Shown here: positions 6,133-13,830 of the stretch, piece by piece | Layout of the letters: each line of letters opens with the position of its first letter | Numbering within the stretch: position 1 is the stretch's first letter | DNA from: Betaproteobacteria bacterium | GTDB taxonomy: Bacteria; Pseudomonadota; Gammaproteobacteria; Burkholderiales; Burkholderiaceae_C | Length of the DNA stretch: 13,951 nt | Assembly (NCBI GenBank): GCA_009922295.1 | Contig: RFWA01000031.1 | Location: 1-13,951, forward strand | Direction of reading: 5' to 3' | Program-made: the position numbers and the translations under genes | Notes under the pieces: model-generated | The model's input: only the letters and a program-made list of their open reading frames with translations | Databases searched by the model: none | What the model was told of the DNA's origin: nothing

Positions 6133-6824
6133 GCCAAAACATCGTAGACGAAGCCATTCTTTCGCGCAGATCGATTCGAGCCTTTACCGCGCAACCGGTG
6201 GCCAAAGAGGTCGTGGCGGATTTGCTCGCAGCGGCCAGCCGCGCGCCGTCTGGCACCAACACCCAGCCCTGGAAGGTCTATGTGTTGCAGGGAGCGAGTC
6301 GGACCGAACTCGTTGACAAGGTCTGCGCGGCTCACGATGCCACTCGAGCCGATCCATCCCTGGCCGCGATGTATCAGGAGGAGTACGACTATTACCCCCA
6401 GAAATGGGTCAGCCCCTACATTGACCGCCGCCGCGAAAATGGCTGGAGTCTTTACGGGTTGCTGGGTATTGGCAAAGCCGACAAAGACAAAATGCATGCC
6501 CAACATCAGCGCAACTACCGGTTTTTTGATGCGCCAGTTGGATTGATGTTCACGATGGATCGGGTGATGGGTCGGGGTTCGCTGGTGGACTACGGGATGT
6601 TTTTGCAAAGCATCATGGTGGCGGCGCGAGGCCGAGGCCTGGACACCTGTCCGCAGGCCGCATGGAACGGCTTTGCAAAAATCATCATGCCGCACATTGG
6701 TGCGACACCGGATGAAATGCTGGTCTGTGGCATGGCCTTGGGCTACGCTGACCAAGGCGCACTTGTCAATACGCTGACCACCCCGCGGGTACCTGTAGAA
6801 CAGTTCACCAACTGGCTGGACTGA
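6129..6824 (+). CDS. Nitroreductase family FMN oxidoreductase
   Basis: Predicted FMN-dependent NAD(P)H oxidoreductase, 231 aa. The N-terminal RRSIRAFTAQPV (13-24) binds the FMN phosphate, and SRAPSGTNTQPWKVYVL (37-53) is the other cofactor loop. A long insertion (about 75-130), rich in Tyr, Arg and Lys, holds YYPQKWVSPYIDRRR; it forms part of the substrate pocket in this subgroup. The C-terminal segment MLVCGMALGYAD (197-208) is the closing FMN-binding strand-turn of the family. GGAG lies 8 nt before the ATG, and the start overlaps the thioesterase stop by 4 nt. The physiological substrate (nitroaromatic, quinone or other electrophile) cannot be told. The next gene, pncB, begins 12 nt later; it supplies NAD precursors, which this enzyme class consumes as NAD(P)H, though that link is only contextual. 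Confidence 0.92.
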   Translation: MSQNIVDEAILSRRSIRAFTAQPVAKEVVADLLAAASRAPSGTNTQPWKVYVLQGASRTELVDKVCAAHDATRADPSLAAMYQEEYDYYPQKWVSPYIDRRRENGWSLYGLLGIGKADKDKMHAQHQRNYRFFDAPVGLMFTMDRVMGRGSLVDYGMFLQSIMVAARGRGLDTCPQAAWNGFAKIIMPHIGATPDEMLVCGMALGYADQGALVNTLTTPRVPVEQFTNWLD

Positions 6825-6836
6825 TAAAGTCACGCC

Positions 6837-8072
6837 ATGATTATCAGCAGCCTGCTCGATACTGATCTCTATAAATTCACCATGATGCAGGTGGTGCTGC
6901 ATCAGTTTCCGGGCGCTCAGGTTGAATACCGGTTCAAGTGCAGAAATCCAGCCTTAGACCCTGAAACCGGCCAATCAGGTCGGCCGCTCGCTGCCTATGC
7001 CAGCGAAATACGTGATGAAATCCGGCTGCTGTGCAATCTGCACTTTCAGGATGCCGAGTTGGCCTATTTGCGGTCGATGCGTTTCATCAAGAGCGATTTT
7101 GTTGATTTTTTGGGGCTGTTCCGGCTCAACGAGAAGTACGTTACCGTGTCAGCGCTCCCCTCGGGCGAGATTGACATCGCGATCCGGGGACCCTGGCTGC
7201 ACACGATTTTGTTTGAAATCCCGGTCCTGGCGATTGTGAACGAGGTCTACTTCCGCAATACGCAGAGATTGCCAGACCTGCTCGAGGGGCGGCGCCGGCT
7301 GGATGTGAAGATTGGACAGCTGCGGGGCGAAGGCCTGAGCGACCTGAAGATCGCCGACTACGGTACCCGGCGGCGGTTTTCCAATGCTTGGCACGAAGAG
7401 GTATTGCGCGTGTTGTCGGCACGGTTGGGCACAGGGCACAGCCCTGGTCATGCCGCTGGTGTTGGTGGGCAATTGGCCGGTACCAGCAATGTGCTGTATG
7501 CGATGAAGCTGGGCCTGGTGCCGTTGGGGACGATGGCCCATGAGTACCTGCAGGCTTGCCAAGCCCTTGGGCCGCGACTGCGCGACAGCCAGATTTATGC
7601 GTTTGAATCGTGGGCCAAGGAATACCGGGGTGATCTTGGTATTGCGCTGAGCGATGTTTACGGCATGAGCGCTTTTTTGCGCGACTTTGACCTCTTTTTC
7701 TGCAAGTTGTTTGATGGAGCCCGCCACGACAGTGGCGACCCGTTTGAATGGGGCGAGCGCATGCTGGCTCATTACAGCCGTAATCGCGTCGATCCGCGCA
7801 CCAAAACGCTGATCTTTAGCGATGCGCTGACCGTACCGCGTACCATCGAGCTGTACCATCGCTTCCAGGGACGTTGCCAGTTGGCTTTCGGCATCGGTAC
7901 CAATCTGACCAATGACCTGGGCTATGAGCCGCTGCAAATTGTGATCAAAATGGTCCGCTGCAATGGCCAGCCCGTGGCCAAGTTGTCCGATACGCCGAGC
8001 AAGAATATGTGCGATGACGAAAAGTACCTGGCCTATCTGCGGCAGGTGTTTGACATTGCGCACGTAGCTTGA
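6837..8072 (+). CDS. pncB: Nicotinate phosphoribosyltransferase
   Basis: First step of the Preiss-Handler NAD salvage pathway: nicotinate + PRPP + ATP to nicotinate mononucleotide. 411 aa, close to E. coli PncB (400 aa). The opening SSLLDTDLYKFTMMQVVLH is the family signature. Next come the KIADYGTRRRFS strand (171-182), a GTSN turn (215-218), and GTMAHEYLQ with His235, the residue phosphorylated during ATP-coupled catalysis. KLFDGARHDSGDPFEWGERM and IFSDAL form the PRPP-binding side, and GIGTNLTNDLG the C-terminal nucleotide loop. The stretch ARLGTGHSPGHAAGVGGQLAGTSN is Gly/His-rich and appears somewhat longer than in enterobacterial enzymes. The gene follows the nitroreductase stop by 12 nt with a weak ribosome site. 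A 49-nt gap with no strong terminator separates it from nhaD. Confidence 0.96.
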   Translation: MIISSLLDTDLYKFTMMQVVLHQFPGAQVEYRFKCRNPALDPETGQSGRPLAAYASEIRDEIRLLCNLHFQDAELAYLRSMRFIKSDFVDFLGLFRLNEKYVTVSALPSGEIDIAIRGPWLHTILFEIPVLAIVNEVYFRNTQRLPDLLEGRRRLDVKIGQLRGEGLSDLKIADYGTRRRFSNAWHEEVLRVLSARLGTGHSPGHAAGVGGQLAGTSNVLYAMKLGLVPLGTMAHEYLQACQALGPRLRDSQIYAFESWAKEYRGDLGIALSDVYGMSAFLRDFDLFFCKLFDGARHDSGDPFEWGERMLAHYSRNRVDPRTKTLIFSDALTVPRTIELYHRFQGRCQLAFGIGTNLTNDLGYEPLQIVIKMVRCNGQPVAKLSDTPSKNMCDDEKYLAYLRQVFDIAHVA

Positions 8073-8106
8073 GAGGGCCTGAGCCCCGCTTAATTGCCTA
8101 TCCACC

Positions 8107-8124
8107 AAGGAGTCTTACTCTGTG
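8107..8124 (+). promoter_or_regulatory. Ribosome binding site and GTG start of nhaD
   Basis: AAGGAG (8107-8112) is a near-ideal Shine-Dalgarno sequence, 9 nt before a GTG at 8122 that is immediately followed by TTG. The spacing favours the GTG. No ATG lies near the conserved N-terminus. Confidence 0.7.
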
Positions 8125-9408
8125 TTGACCGCTCTCTCACTTATTTTCGTTCTTGCTTACCTCGCCATCGCTTTGGAGCACCCCATCAAGGTCAACAAGT
8201 CTGCCTCTGCCCTGGTTGGGGCTGGACTGTTGTGGTCGGTCTATGCTATGACTGCGGCTGATGCCAAGGTGGTGAGCGCTGAATTGGGCGAGTCCTTGAT
8301 GGGCACGGCGCAAATCGTGTTTTTCCTGATCGGTGCGATGACCATTGTGGAGGTGGTGGATGCGCACGACGGCTTTGAGGTCATCACCTCACGCATCCGG
8401 ACCACAAAACTGTCCAGCCTGATGTGGTTGGTTGGTTTCGTGACCTTTTTCCTGAGCTCGATCCTCGACAACCTGACCACAGCCATCGTCATGGTGTCGC
8501 TGATGAAAAAGCTGTTGGATAAACGCGAAGACCGTCTTTTCTTTGCCGGCATCATCATCATCGCTGCCAATGCCGGTGGCGCCTGGACGCCAATTGGCGA
8601 TGTCACCACCACCATGCTTTGGATCGGGGGGCAGGTGACAACCGCGGCCATCATGAAGGGCGTATTCATTGCATCGATGGCCAATTTACTTGTCCCGCTA
8701 ACGGTCATGGCCTGGGTTCTGCGTGGGAAGCCGGTGGTGCCCCCAACGCGCATTGCAGGTGGAGGTGAGGTACCGCAGACCTCGGCGTTTGAGCGCAACA
8801 CGGTCTTCGTGATGGGCCTTGGTGTGCTTGTCGCCGTGCCGGCCTTCAAGACCTTGACCCAGCTCCCGCCTTTCATGGGCATATTGTTTGGGCTTGGGCT
8901 GCTCTGGTTGGTGGCTGACTTGCTGCACCGTGCCAAAGACGACGATCAAAAGGAACATCTGTCCCTGGTGAGTGCCTTGGCCCGCATCGACATGAGTTCG
9001 ATCACGTTTTTCATTGGCATCCTGCTGGCGGTTGCGACCCTGGAGCACACGCACATACTGTCCTCAATTGCGGCCTGGTTGGATCATCAGGTGGGGCGTC
9101 AAGACATCATCGTCATGCTCATTGGCCTAGTGAGCGCCGTTGTGGACAATGTGCCCCTGGTCGCGGCCTCTATGGGCATGTACAGCTTGACCCAGTATCC
9201 GCCGGACAGCTTTCTGTGGGAGTTCATGGCTTACTGCGCGGGTACCGGTGGCTCCATACTGATCATTGGGTCGGCAGCGGGCGTTGCTGCCATGGGCATC
9301 GAGAAAATCGATTTCCTTTGGTATGCCAAGAAAGTCAGTCCCTACGCATTGCTTGGTTATCTTGCCGGTGCTGTGCTGTACATCTTGCAATACAACTTGA
9401 CCCATTGA
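8122..9408 (+). CDS. nhaD: Na+/H+ antiporter NhaD
   Basis: Inner-membrane sodium/proton antiporter of the IT (ion transporter) superfamily, 428 aa, used for Na+ extrusion and pH homeostasis. Roughly 11-12 hydrophobic segments cover most of the chain, starting with the first helix at 3-18. The sequence LEHPIKVNKSA (18-28) directly after it is typical of NhaD. Conserved transport motifs are SSILDNLTT (112-120, with Asp116), NAGGAWTPIGDVTT (150-163, with Asp160) and the pseudo-repeat AVVDNVPLVAA (339-349, Asp342). The two D-N motifs reflect the inverted internal repeat of the fold. AGTGGSILIIGSAAG (373-387) is the second half's counterpart of the NAGG loop. The hydrophilic loop near 270-280 (HRAKDDDQKEH) divides the halves. 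Start is GTG with a strong ribosome site. The dehydrogenase gene begins 3 nt after the stop. Confidence 0.95.
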   Translation: MLTALSLIFVLAYLAIALEHPIKVNKSASALVGAGLLWSVYAMTAADAKVVSAELGESLMGTAQIVFFLIGAMTIVEVVDAHDGFEVITSRIRTTKLSSLMWLVGFVTFFLSSILDNLTTAIVMVSLMKKLLDKREDRLFFAGIIIIAANAGGAWTPIGDVTTTMLWIGGQVTTAAIMKGVFIASMANLLVPLTVMAWVLRGKPVVPPTRIAGGGEVPQTSAFERNTVFVMGLGVLVAVPAFKTLTQLPPFMGILFGLGLLWLVADLLHRAKDDDQKEHLSLVSALARIDMSSITFFIGILLAVATLEHTHILSSIAAWLDHQVGRQDIIVMLIGLVSAVVDNVPLVAASMGMYSLTQYPPDSFLWEFMAYCAGTGGSILIIGSAAGVAAMGIEKIDFLWYAKKVSPYALLGYLAGAVLYILQYNLTH

Positions 9409-9411
9409 GAT

Positions 9412-10437
9412 ATGGCCCAAAAACCTCGGGTTCTGGTGGCACGTGCCGTATTTCCGGCAGTGATAGAACGTCTGGCCGAATATTTCGAAGTCTTTGATAA
9501 TCCAAAGGATGAGGTCTGGACCAAGCTGGAGTTGATCCGCCGCTTGCAGGGCGTCCAGGGTGCCTTCACCACCGGCGGCGACCAGATCGACGCCGCAGTG
9601 CTTGCAGCCTCGCCTGAGCTTCGAATCTGCGCCAATATGGCCGTCGGCTACAACAACTTTGATTTGGACGCGATGACACGTGCCGGGGTGTTGGGCACAA
9701 ACGCGCCTGATGTTTTGACTGAAACCACCGCTGATTTTGGCTTTGCCTTGCTCATGGCGACCGCACGTCGTATCACCGAAAGTGAGCATTACCTGCGGGC
9801 CGGGCGGTGGAACAAATGGAGTTACGACCTGTTTGCTGGTGCTGACATCCATGGCGCCACATTGGGCGTCTTGGGGATGGGGCGCATTGGCCAGGCTATT
9901 GCCCGGCGGGGCGCCCATGGGTTTGGTATGAAAGTGGTTTACCACAATCGTTCGCAGCTTGCGTCTGATGTCGAAGCCGATCTGAATGCCCGCTACGTCA
10001 GTAAGCAGGAGCTGCTTGAAGTCGCAGACCACCTGGTGCTGGTGTTGCCTTATTCGCCCAGCTCCCACCATGCGATTGGAGCCGCAGAGTTGGCCTCCAT
10101 GAAGCCCACTGCGACATTGGTGAATATTGCGCGTGGCGGGATTGTTGATGATGCGGCACTGGCTAAGGCCTTGCGTAACAAGACGATTGCGGCGGCGGGC
10201 CTGGACGTGTTTGAAGGCGAACCCCAGCTGCACCCCGAGTTGCTGAAGGCTTCCAACGTTGTGCTGACCCCCCACATTGCCAGCGCCAGCATTCCCACGC
10301 GTCTGGCGATGGCCAATTTGGCAGCAGACAATCTGATCGCATTTTTTACCGGTCAACCGCTGCTGACGCCCTTGAACCCGGGTGTATTGACTGCCGGTTT
10401 GACCGCGCAGCCTTCGGCGCCTGCCAGTCGGACCTGA
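9412..10437 (+). CDS. D-2-hydroxyacid dehydrogenase (glyoxylate/hydroxypyruvate reductase, GhrB-like)
   Basis: Cytosolic NAD(P)H-dependent enzyme that reduces 2-oxoacids such as glyoxylate or hydroxypyruvate, 341 aa. Substrate domain 1-100 and C-terminal tail; the Rossmann domain lies between. The dinucleotide loop is GMGRIG (155-160), followed by VVYHNRS, in which Asn179-Arg180 replaces the acidic residue of NAD enzymes and so favours NADPH. Catalytic residues: Arg241 in NIARGGIVDD, Glu270 in DVFEGEP and His288 in LTPHIASAS. The substrate loop NMAVGYNNFD (75-84) is of the GRHPR/GhrB type. The last 25 or so residues are poorly conserved, Ala/Thr-rich. The start lies 3 nt after the nhaD stop, so translation is probably coupled; rmuC follows after 15 nt. 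Which 2-oxoacid is preferred cannot be settled by reading. Confidence 0.92.
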   Translation: MAQKPRVLVARAVFPAVIERLAEYFEVFDNPKDEVWTKLELIRRLQGVQGAFTTGGDQIDAAVLAASPELRICANMAVGYNNFDLDAMTRAGVLGTNAPDVLTETTADFGFALLMATARRITESEHYLRAGRWNKWSYDLFAGADIHGATLGVLGMGRIGQAIARRGAHGFGMKVVYHNRSQLASDVEADLNARYVSKQELLEVADHLVLVLPYSPSSHHAIGAAELASMKPTATLVNIARGGIVDDAALAKALRNKTIAAAGLDVFEGEPQLHPELLKASNVVLTPHIASASIPTRLAMANLAADNLIAFFTGQPLLTPLNPGVLTAGLTAQPSAPASRT

Positions 10438-10452
10438 TCGAGCCCACGATTG

Positions 10453-11880
10453 ATGCTTGATTGGCTTCTGTGGTCCTTGCTGGCGTTTGCCATTGTCAAT
10501 GGCGCTTGTTGGGTCCTATGGTTCGTTATGGCAGCCCGGTCCCGCTCGGGTCTGTCCCCTCAGCTGATGGCGGCCATTGCCGGCCTGGCTGCCGCCAACG
10601 AACGCATGGAGCGCGAAATTCGCCTGGAGGTGCAGGGTGGCTCCCGCGAGATCCGGACTGAATTGACCCAAAACCTCTCTGTCTTTCAGCAGGCCTTGCT
10701 GGCCCAGTCTGGCGACGTGGCGCGTACGCAAAACGAGCAGATCGACTCCTTTAGAGTCCAGCTTGGGGTCACGCAGCAGCAACTGGCCGCTTCTCAGGCT
10801 GCAGCGCGCGAGGCCCAGGATATGGCGCTCAAGCGCTTTGCTGATGGCCTTAACGAGCAATTGCGCCAGGTGTCTGAGGGTAACGAGCGCAAGCTCGGTG
10901 AGGTGCGCCTCGTCGTGGAACAACGCCTGACAGCTCTGCAGGATGGCAATGAGAAAAAACTGGATCAGATGCGGGCGACAGTGGATGAAAAGCTGCAGTC
11001 CACGCTGGAAGCCCGCTTGGGCGAAAGTTTCAAGCAGGTCGCTGACCGTTTGGAGCAAGTGCACAAGGGCCTGGGCGAGATGCAGACTTTGGCTGCTGGC
11101 GTGGGCGACCTCAAACACCTGCTGACTAATGTCAAAACCCGCGGTATTTTCGGTGAAGCGCAGCTTGCCGGGCTTCTCGAACAGGTATTTGTTGTCGACC
11201 AATACGCGGCACAGGTGGCGACTCGGCCGGGCAGCAAGCATGTGGTTGATTTTGCGATCAAGCTCCCAGGAAAATCGGAGCTGGGCCAACCCCTGTGGCT
11301 GCCGATAGACGCCAAGTTCCCGAACGAAGATTATGAGCGCTTGCTCGATGCGCAGGGCCGGGCCGATGTGGTGGGTGCCGAAGCGGCAGGCAAGGCGCTT
11401 GAGTCACGTATCAAGTTGGAGGCGCGTTCCATCGCCGATAAATATGTGGAACCGCCGCATACCACTGACTTCGCCATCTTGTTTCTGCCGACGGAGGGAC
11501 TGTATGCCGAGGTGCTTCGTCGCCCGGGGCTGATGGAAAGCCTGCAGCGCGAGCACAGGATCACGTTGGCCGGGCCGACCACCCTGCTGGCTATGCTGAG
11601 CTCCTTGCAAATGGGTTTTCGGACGCTGGCGCTGGAGAAACGTTCCAGCGAAGTGTGGCAAGTTCTGGGGGCGGTTAAGACCGAGTTCGGCAAGTTTGGT
11701 GATGTACTGGCCAAGGTCAAGTCCCAAACCGAAACGGTGCTTAAAACCATTGATGGCGCGGAGACCCGCAGCCGGGCCATGGGACGGGCCTTGAAGAAGG
11801 TTGAGGCTTTGCCTGACTCGCAGGCTCAGGTGTTGATACCCGCTGATAAGGATTTCGATCAGGAGCCCGATGCGGTCTGA
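10453..11880 (+). CDS. rmuC: DNA recombination protein RmuC
   Basis: RmuC limits rearrangements at inverted repeats and is thought to act at stalled or reversed forks. 475 aa from the ATG at 10453; a TTG codon directly before it could add one residue but is less likely. Residues 3-27 form a hydrophobic membrane anchor. From about 40 to 220 is a long coiled coil rich in Gln, Glu, Leu and Arg, with repeated segments of the type EGNERKLGEVR and DGNEKKLDQMR. The conserved RmuC domain follows (about 225-430): GIFGEAQLAGLLEQV, then a restriction-endonuclease-like core with Asp266 in VVDFAIKLPG and PIDAKFP carrying Asp286 and Lys288. The segment FLPTEGLYAEVLRRPGL and the TLLAMLSSLQMGFR helix are typical. 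The 3' end overlaps the next gene by 11 nt. Confidence 0.95.
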   Translation: MLDWLLWSLLAFAIVNGACWVLWFVMAARSRSGLSPQLMAAIAGLAAANERMEREIRLEVQGGSREIRTELTQNLSVFQQALLAQSGDVARTQNEQIDSFRVQLGVTQQQLAASQAAAREAQDMALKRFADGLNEQLRQVSEGNERKLGEVRLVVEQRLTALQDGNEKKLDQMRATVDEKLQSTLEARLGESFKQVADRLEQVHKGLGEMQTLAAGVGDLKHLLTNVKTRGIFGEAQLAGLLEQVFVVDQYAAQVATRPGSKHVVDFAIKLPGKSELGQPLWLPIDAKFPNEDYERLLDAQGRADVVGAEAAGKALESRIKLEARSIADKYVEPPHTTDFAILFLPTEGLYAEVLRRPGLMESLQREHRITLAGPTTLLAMLSSLQMGFRTLALEKRSSEVWQVLGAVKTEFGKFGDVLAKVKSQTETVLKTIDGAETRSRAMGRALKKVEALPDSQAQVLIPADKDFDQEPDAV

Positions 11881-13075
11881 AGCCCTGGGTCGGTTGGTGG
11901 CCAGCCATGTCTTCTTGCATGCTTGCATGGCAGGCACGCGCATGGCGGCACCCTTGCTCGCCTTGCGCCAAGGGTACAGTCCCTTGGCCGTGGGCGTTTT
12001 GCTGGCGCTGTTCTCTCTGACTTCGGTATTTCTGGCGCTGCCCGCAGGCCGGTTTGCTGACCGCCATGGACTCAGGCGCCCGGTGGGCTGGGCGGTCATA
12101 ACCTCCATTCTGGGCGTGGGTTTGGCAGCGGCTTTCCCGATATTTCCGATGCTGTGCATCAGTGCCTTGATGACTGGGGGGGCGACCGGCGCAGCCTCGA
12201 TCGCGCTGCAGCGCCACGTAGGCCGTGCCGCTGATGGCGCTACAGAGCTCAAGCGCGTGTTCAGCTGGCTGGCGATCGGACCGGCGATATCCAATTTCCT
12301 CGGGCCCTTTGCGGCTGGTCTGTTGATTGATCACGCCGGTGCGGCTCCGGGTGACACCGTGGGTTATCGCACAGCTTTCTTGCTCATGGCGATACTGCCC
12401 TTGGGGGCCTGGTTGCTGGTTCGTTTAATGCCAGAGTTAGGCGCCGCCCCAGACCCATTGCCGGGCCGATCGAATCGGACCTGGGATTTATTGCGCCAGC
12501 CACAAATGCAACGCTTGATGCTGGTGAACTGGTGCATGTCTTCATGCTGGGATGTTCACACCTTTGTGGTTCCGGTGATTGGGCATGAACGGGGGTTCAG
12601 CGCATCGGTAATCGGCTCGATTCTGGGTGCCTTCGCTATCGCCGCTGCCGCGGTAAGGGTGCTGATGCCCTGGTTTGCCTCGCGATTGCGCGAGCATGTG
12701 GTGGTCTCCGGCGCGATGGTCATGACGGCCATTCTGTTCGGCATCTATCCGGCGATGCATACCCCGTTGGCGATGGGTCTGTGTTCAGTGGCGCTGGGCG
12801 TGGTGCTCGGCTCGGTGCAGCCCATGATCATGAGCACCCTGCATCAAATCACCCCAGAAGCTCGGCAGGGCGAAGCATTGGGCCTAAGGTTGATGGCGAT
12901 CAACGCGTCCAGCGTTGTGATGCCGATGCTATTCGGAACGGTGGGCGCTGTCGTTGGTGTCTCAGTGGTGTTTTGGTCGGTCGGTTTGGTCGTCGGCGCG
13001 GGCGCCAGGCCCGCTTGGCTGCTTCGGCCAGTTGCTGCTACTGGCCCTATCAAAGGCAATAAGAAGCCCGGATGA
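11870..13075 (+). CDS. Major facilitator superfamily (MFS) transporter
   Basis: Predicted 12-helix inner-membrane secondary transporter, 401 aa, substrate unknown. Motif A, GRFADRHGLRRP (60-71), lies in the loop between helices 2 and 3, where MFS proteins keep a G-x3-D-x2-G-R-x-R pattern. The hydrophilic stretch around residues 190-212 (LGAAPDPLPGRSNRTWDLL) is the central loop between the two six-helix halves. The second half has hydrophobic segments throughout and a basic C-terminal tail ending KGNKKPG. The ATG overlaps the rmuC stop by 11 nt in another frame, with AGGAG 4 nt ahead, so it is coupled to rmuC. It closes the co-directional run and ends 57 nt before a strong terminator. No motif points to a drug, sugar or metabolite class. 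Confidence 0.88.
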   Translation: MRSEALGRLVASHVFLHACMAGTRMAAPLLALRQGYSPLAVGVLLALFSLTSVFLALPAGRFADRHGLRRPVGWAVITSILGVGLAAAFPIFPMLCISALMTGGATGAASIALQRHVGRAADGATELKRVFSWLAIGPAISNFLGPFAAGLLIDHAGAAPGDTVGYRTAFLLMAILPLGAWLLVRLMPELGAAPDPLPGRSNRTWDLLRQPQMQRLMLVNWCMSSCWDVHTFVVPVIGHERGFSASVIGSILGAFAIAAAAVRVLMPWFASRLREHVVVSGAMVMTAILFGIYPAMHTPLAMGLCSVALGVVLGSVQPMIMSTLHQITPEARQGEALGLRLMAINASSVVMPMLFGTVGAVVGVSVVFWSVGLVVGAGARPAWLLRPVAATGPIKGNKKPG

Positions 13076-13132
13076 CCTTCCAGACCGGCAAAGGTTCGTC
13101 TGCATAGGTGAACACCTGCGGACTAGCGAAGA

Positions 13133-13162
13133 AAAAAAGGGCGTCTTACGAGGCCCTTTTTT
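13133..13162. terminator. Symmetric bidirectional terminator between the MFS gene and efp
   Basis: AAAAAAGGGC (13133-13142) pairs perfectly with GCCCTTTTTT (13153-13162) around a 10-nt loop. It gives a U-tract in both directions, so it ends both the long plus-strand operon and the minus-strand efp transcript. Confidence 0.9.
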
Positions 13163-13185
13163 GTCCTGGCAATGGTGATGAAGAC

Positions 13186-13740
13186 TTAAACCCGTTTGCG
13201 GTACTCGCCGGTGCGGGTGTCAATTTCTACCTTGTCGCCTTGCGCCACAAAGATTGGCACACCAATCTCGAAGCCGGTTGAAATTTTGGCGGGCTTGAGC
13301 ACCTTGCCTGAGGTGTCGCCCTTGACGGCTGGCTCGGTCCAGGTGATTTCCCGCACCACACTGGTCGGCATTTCCACAGAAATGGCCTTTCCGTCGTAAA
13401 AGACCACTTCAAGCGACATGCCGTCTTCGAGGTAGCTGAGCGAATCGCCCATGTTTTCAGCTTCCACCTCATACTGGTTGTATTCGGTGTCCATGCAGAC
13501 GTACATCGGTTCGGCGAAGTAGGAGTAGGTGCACTCCTTTTTGTCCAGCACGATCTGGTCCATTTTGTCATCGGCTTTGAACACCACCTCGGTGCCGAAG
13601 TTGTTCAACAGGCTTTTGAGCTTCATACGGACCGTGGCTGAATTACGGCCACCGCGGCTGTACTCTGTTTTTAGAACGACCATCGGGTCTTTGCCGTGCA
13701 TGATGACGTTGCCGGCGCGGATTTCTTGAGCAATTTTCAT
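13186..13740 (-). CDS. efp: Elongation factor P (arginine-type)
   Basis: Translation factor that binds between the P and E sites of the ribosome and rescues stalling at consecutive prolines; 184 aa, the normal length. The N-terminal KOW-like domain begins MKIAQEIRAGNVIMHGKDP. The tip loop of domain I reads SRGGRNSATV, placing Arg at position 32, where E. coli has a lysine modified by EpmA. This is the subfamily whose Arg32 is rhamnosylated by EarP. Domain II holds the YSYFAEPMYVCMDTEYNQYE stretch and the family signature KVLKPAKISTGFEIGVPIFV; the chain ends DTRTGEYRKRV. The last 39 codons of earP lie 90 nt upstream on the same strand, so modifier and target are neighbours. No strong Shine-Dalgarno is visible before the ATG; a small inverted repeat (GCCGT/ACGGC, 13760-13776) lies in the leader. 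A symmetric terminator sits 24 nt after the stop. Confidence 0.97.
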   Translation of the reverse strand: MKIAQEIRAGNVIMHGKDPMVVLKTEYSRGGRNSATVRMKLKSLLNNFGTEVVFKADDKMDQIVLDKKECTYSYFAEPMYVCMDTEYNQYEVEAENMGDSLSYLEDGMSLEVVFYDGKAISVEMPTSVVREITWTEPAVKGDTSGKVLKPAKISTGFEIGVPIFVAQGDKVEIDTRTGEYRKRV

Positions 13741-13830
13741 AACGATTGAATGTAGGTTGGCCGTTTGTTAGACGGCAGACGCGGCATGGACAGGACACAA
13801 ACCCGGTCTGGCTCCGCAAAGCCCCCGATT

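Noticed and set aside
8075..8086. GGGC-CTGA-GCCC hairpin between pncB and nhaD
   Set aside because: Only a 4-bp stem with no U-tract; not convincing as a terminator.
7149..8108. 319-codon open frame on the minus strand
   Set aside because: Antisense to pncB, with no recognisable motif and no ribosome site; pncB accounts for the stretch.
9127..10356. 409-codon open frame on the minus strand
   Set aside because: It runs opposite nhaD and the dehydrogenase gene, both of which have complete family motifs. Its product is Gln/His/Gly-rich without domain signatures, as expected from an antisense frame in GC-rich coding DNA.
10450..10452. TTG start for rmuC
   Set aside because: An ATG follows at once; the TTG adds one residue and has no better ribosome site.
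11404..12294. 296-codon open frame on the minus strand spanning rmuC and the MFS gene
   Set aside because: It crosses two well-supported genes and encodes a low-complexity Ala/Arg/Pro product.
13106..13117. AGGTG-AA-CACCT inverted repeat after the MFS gene
   Set aside because: The 2-nt loop is too short for an RNA hairpin, and it lies downstream of two converging genes, where an operator has no evident target.
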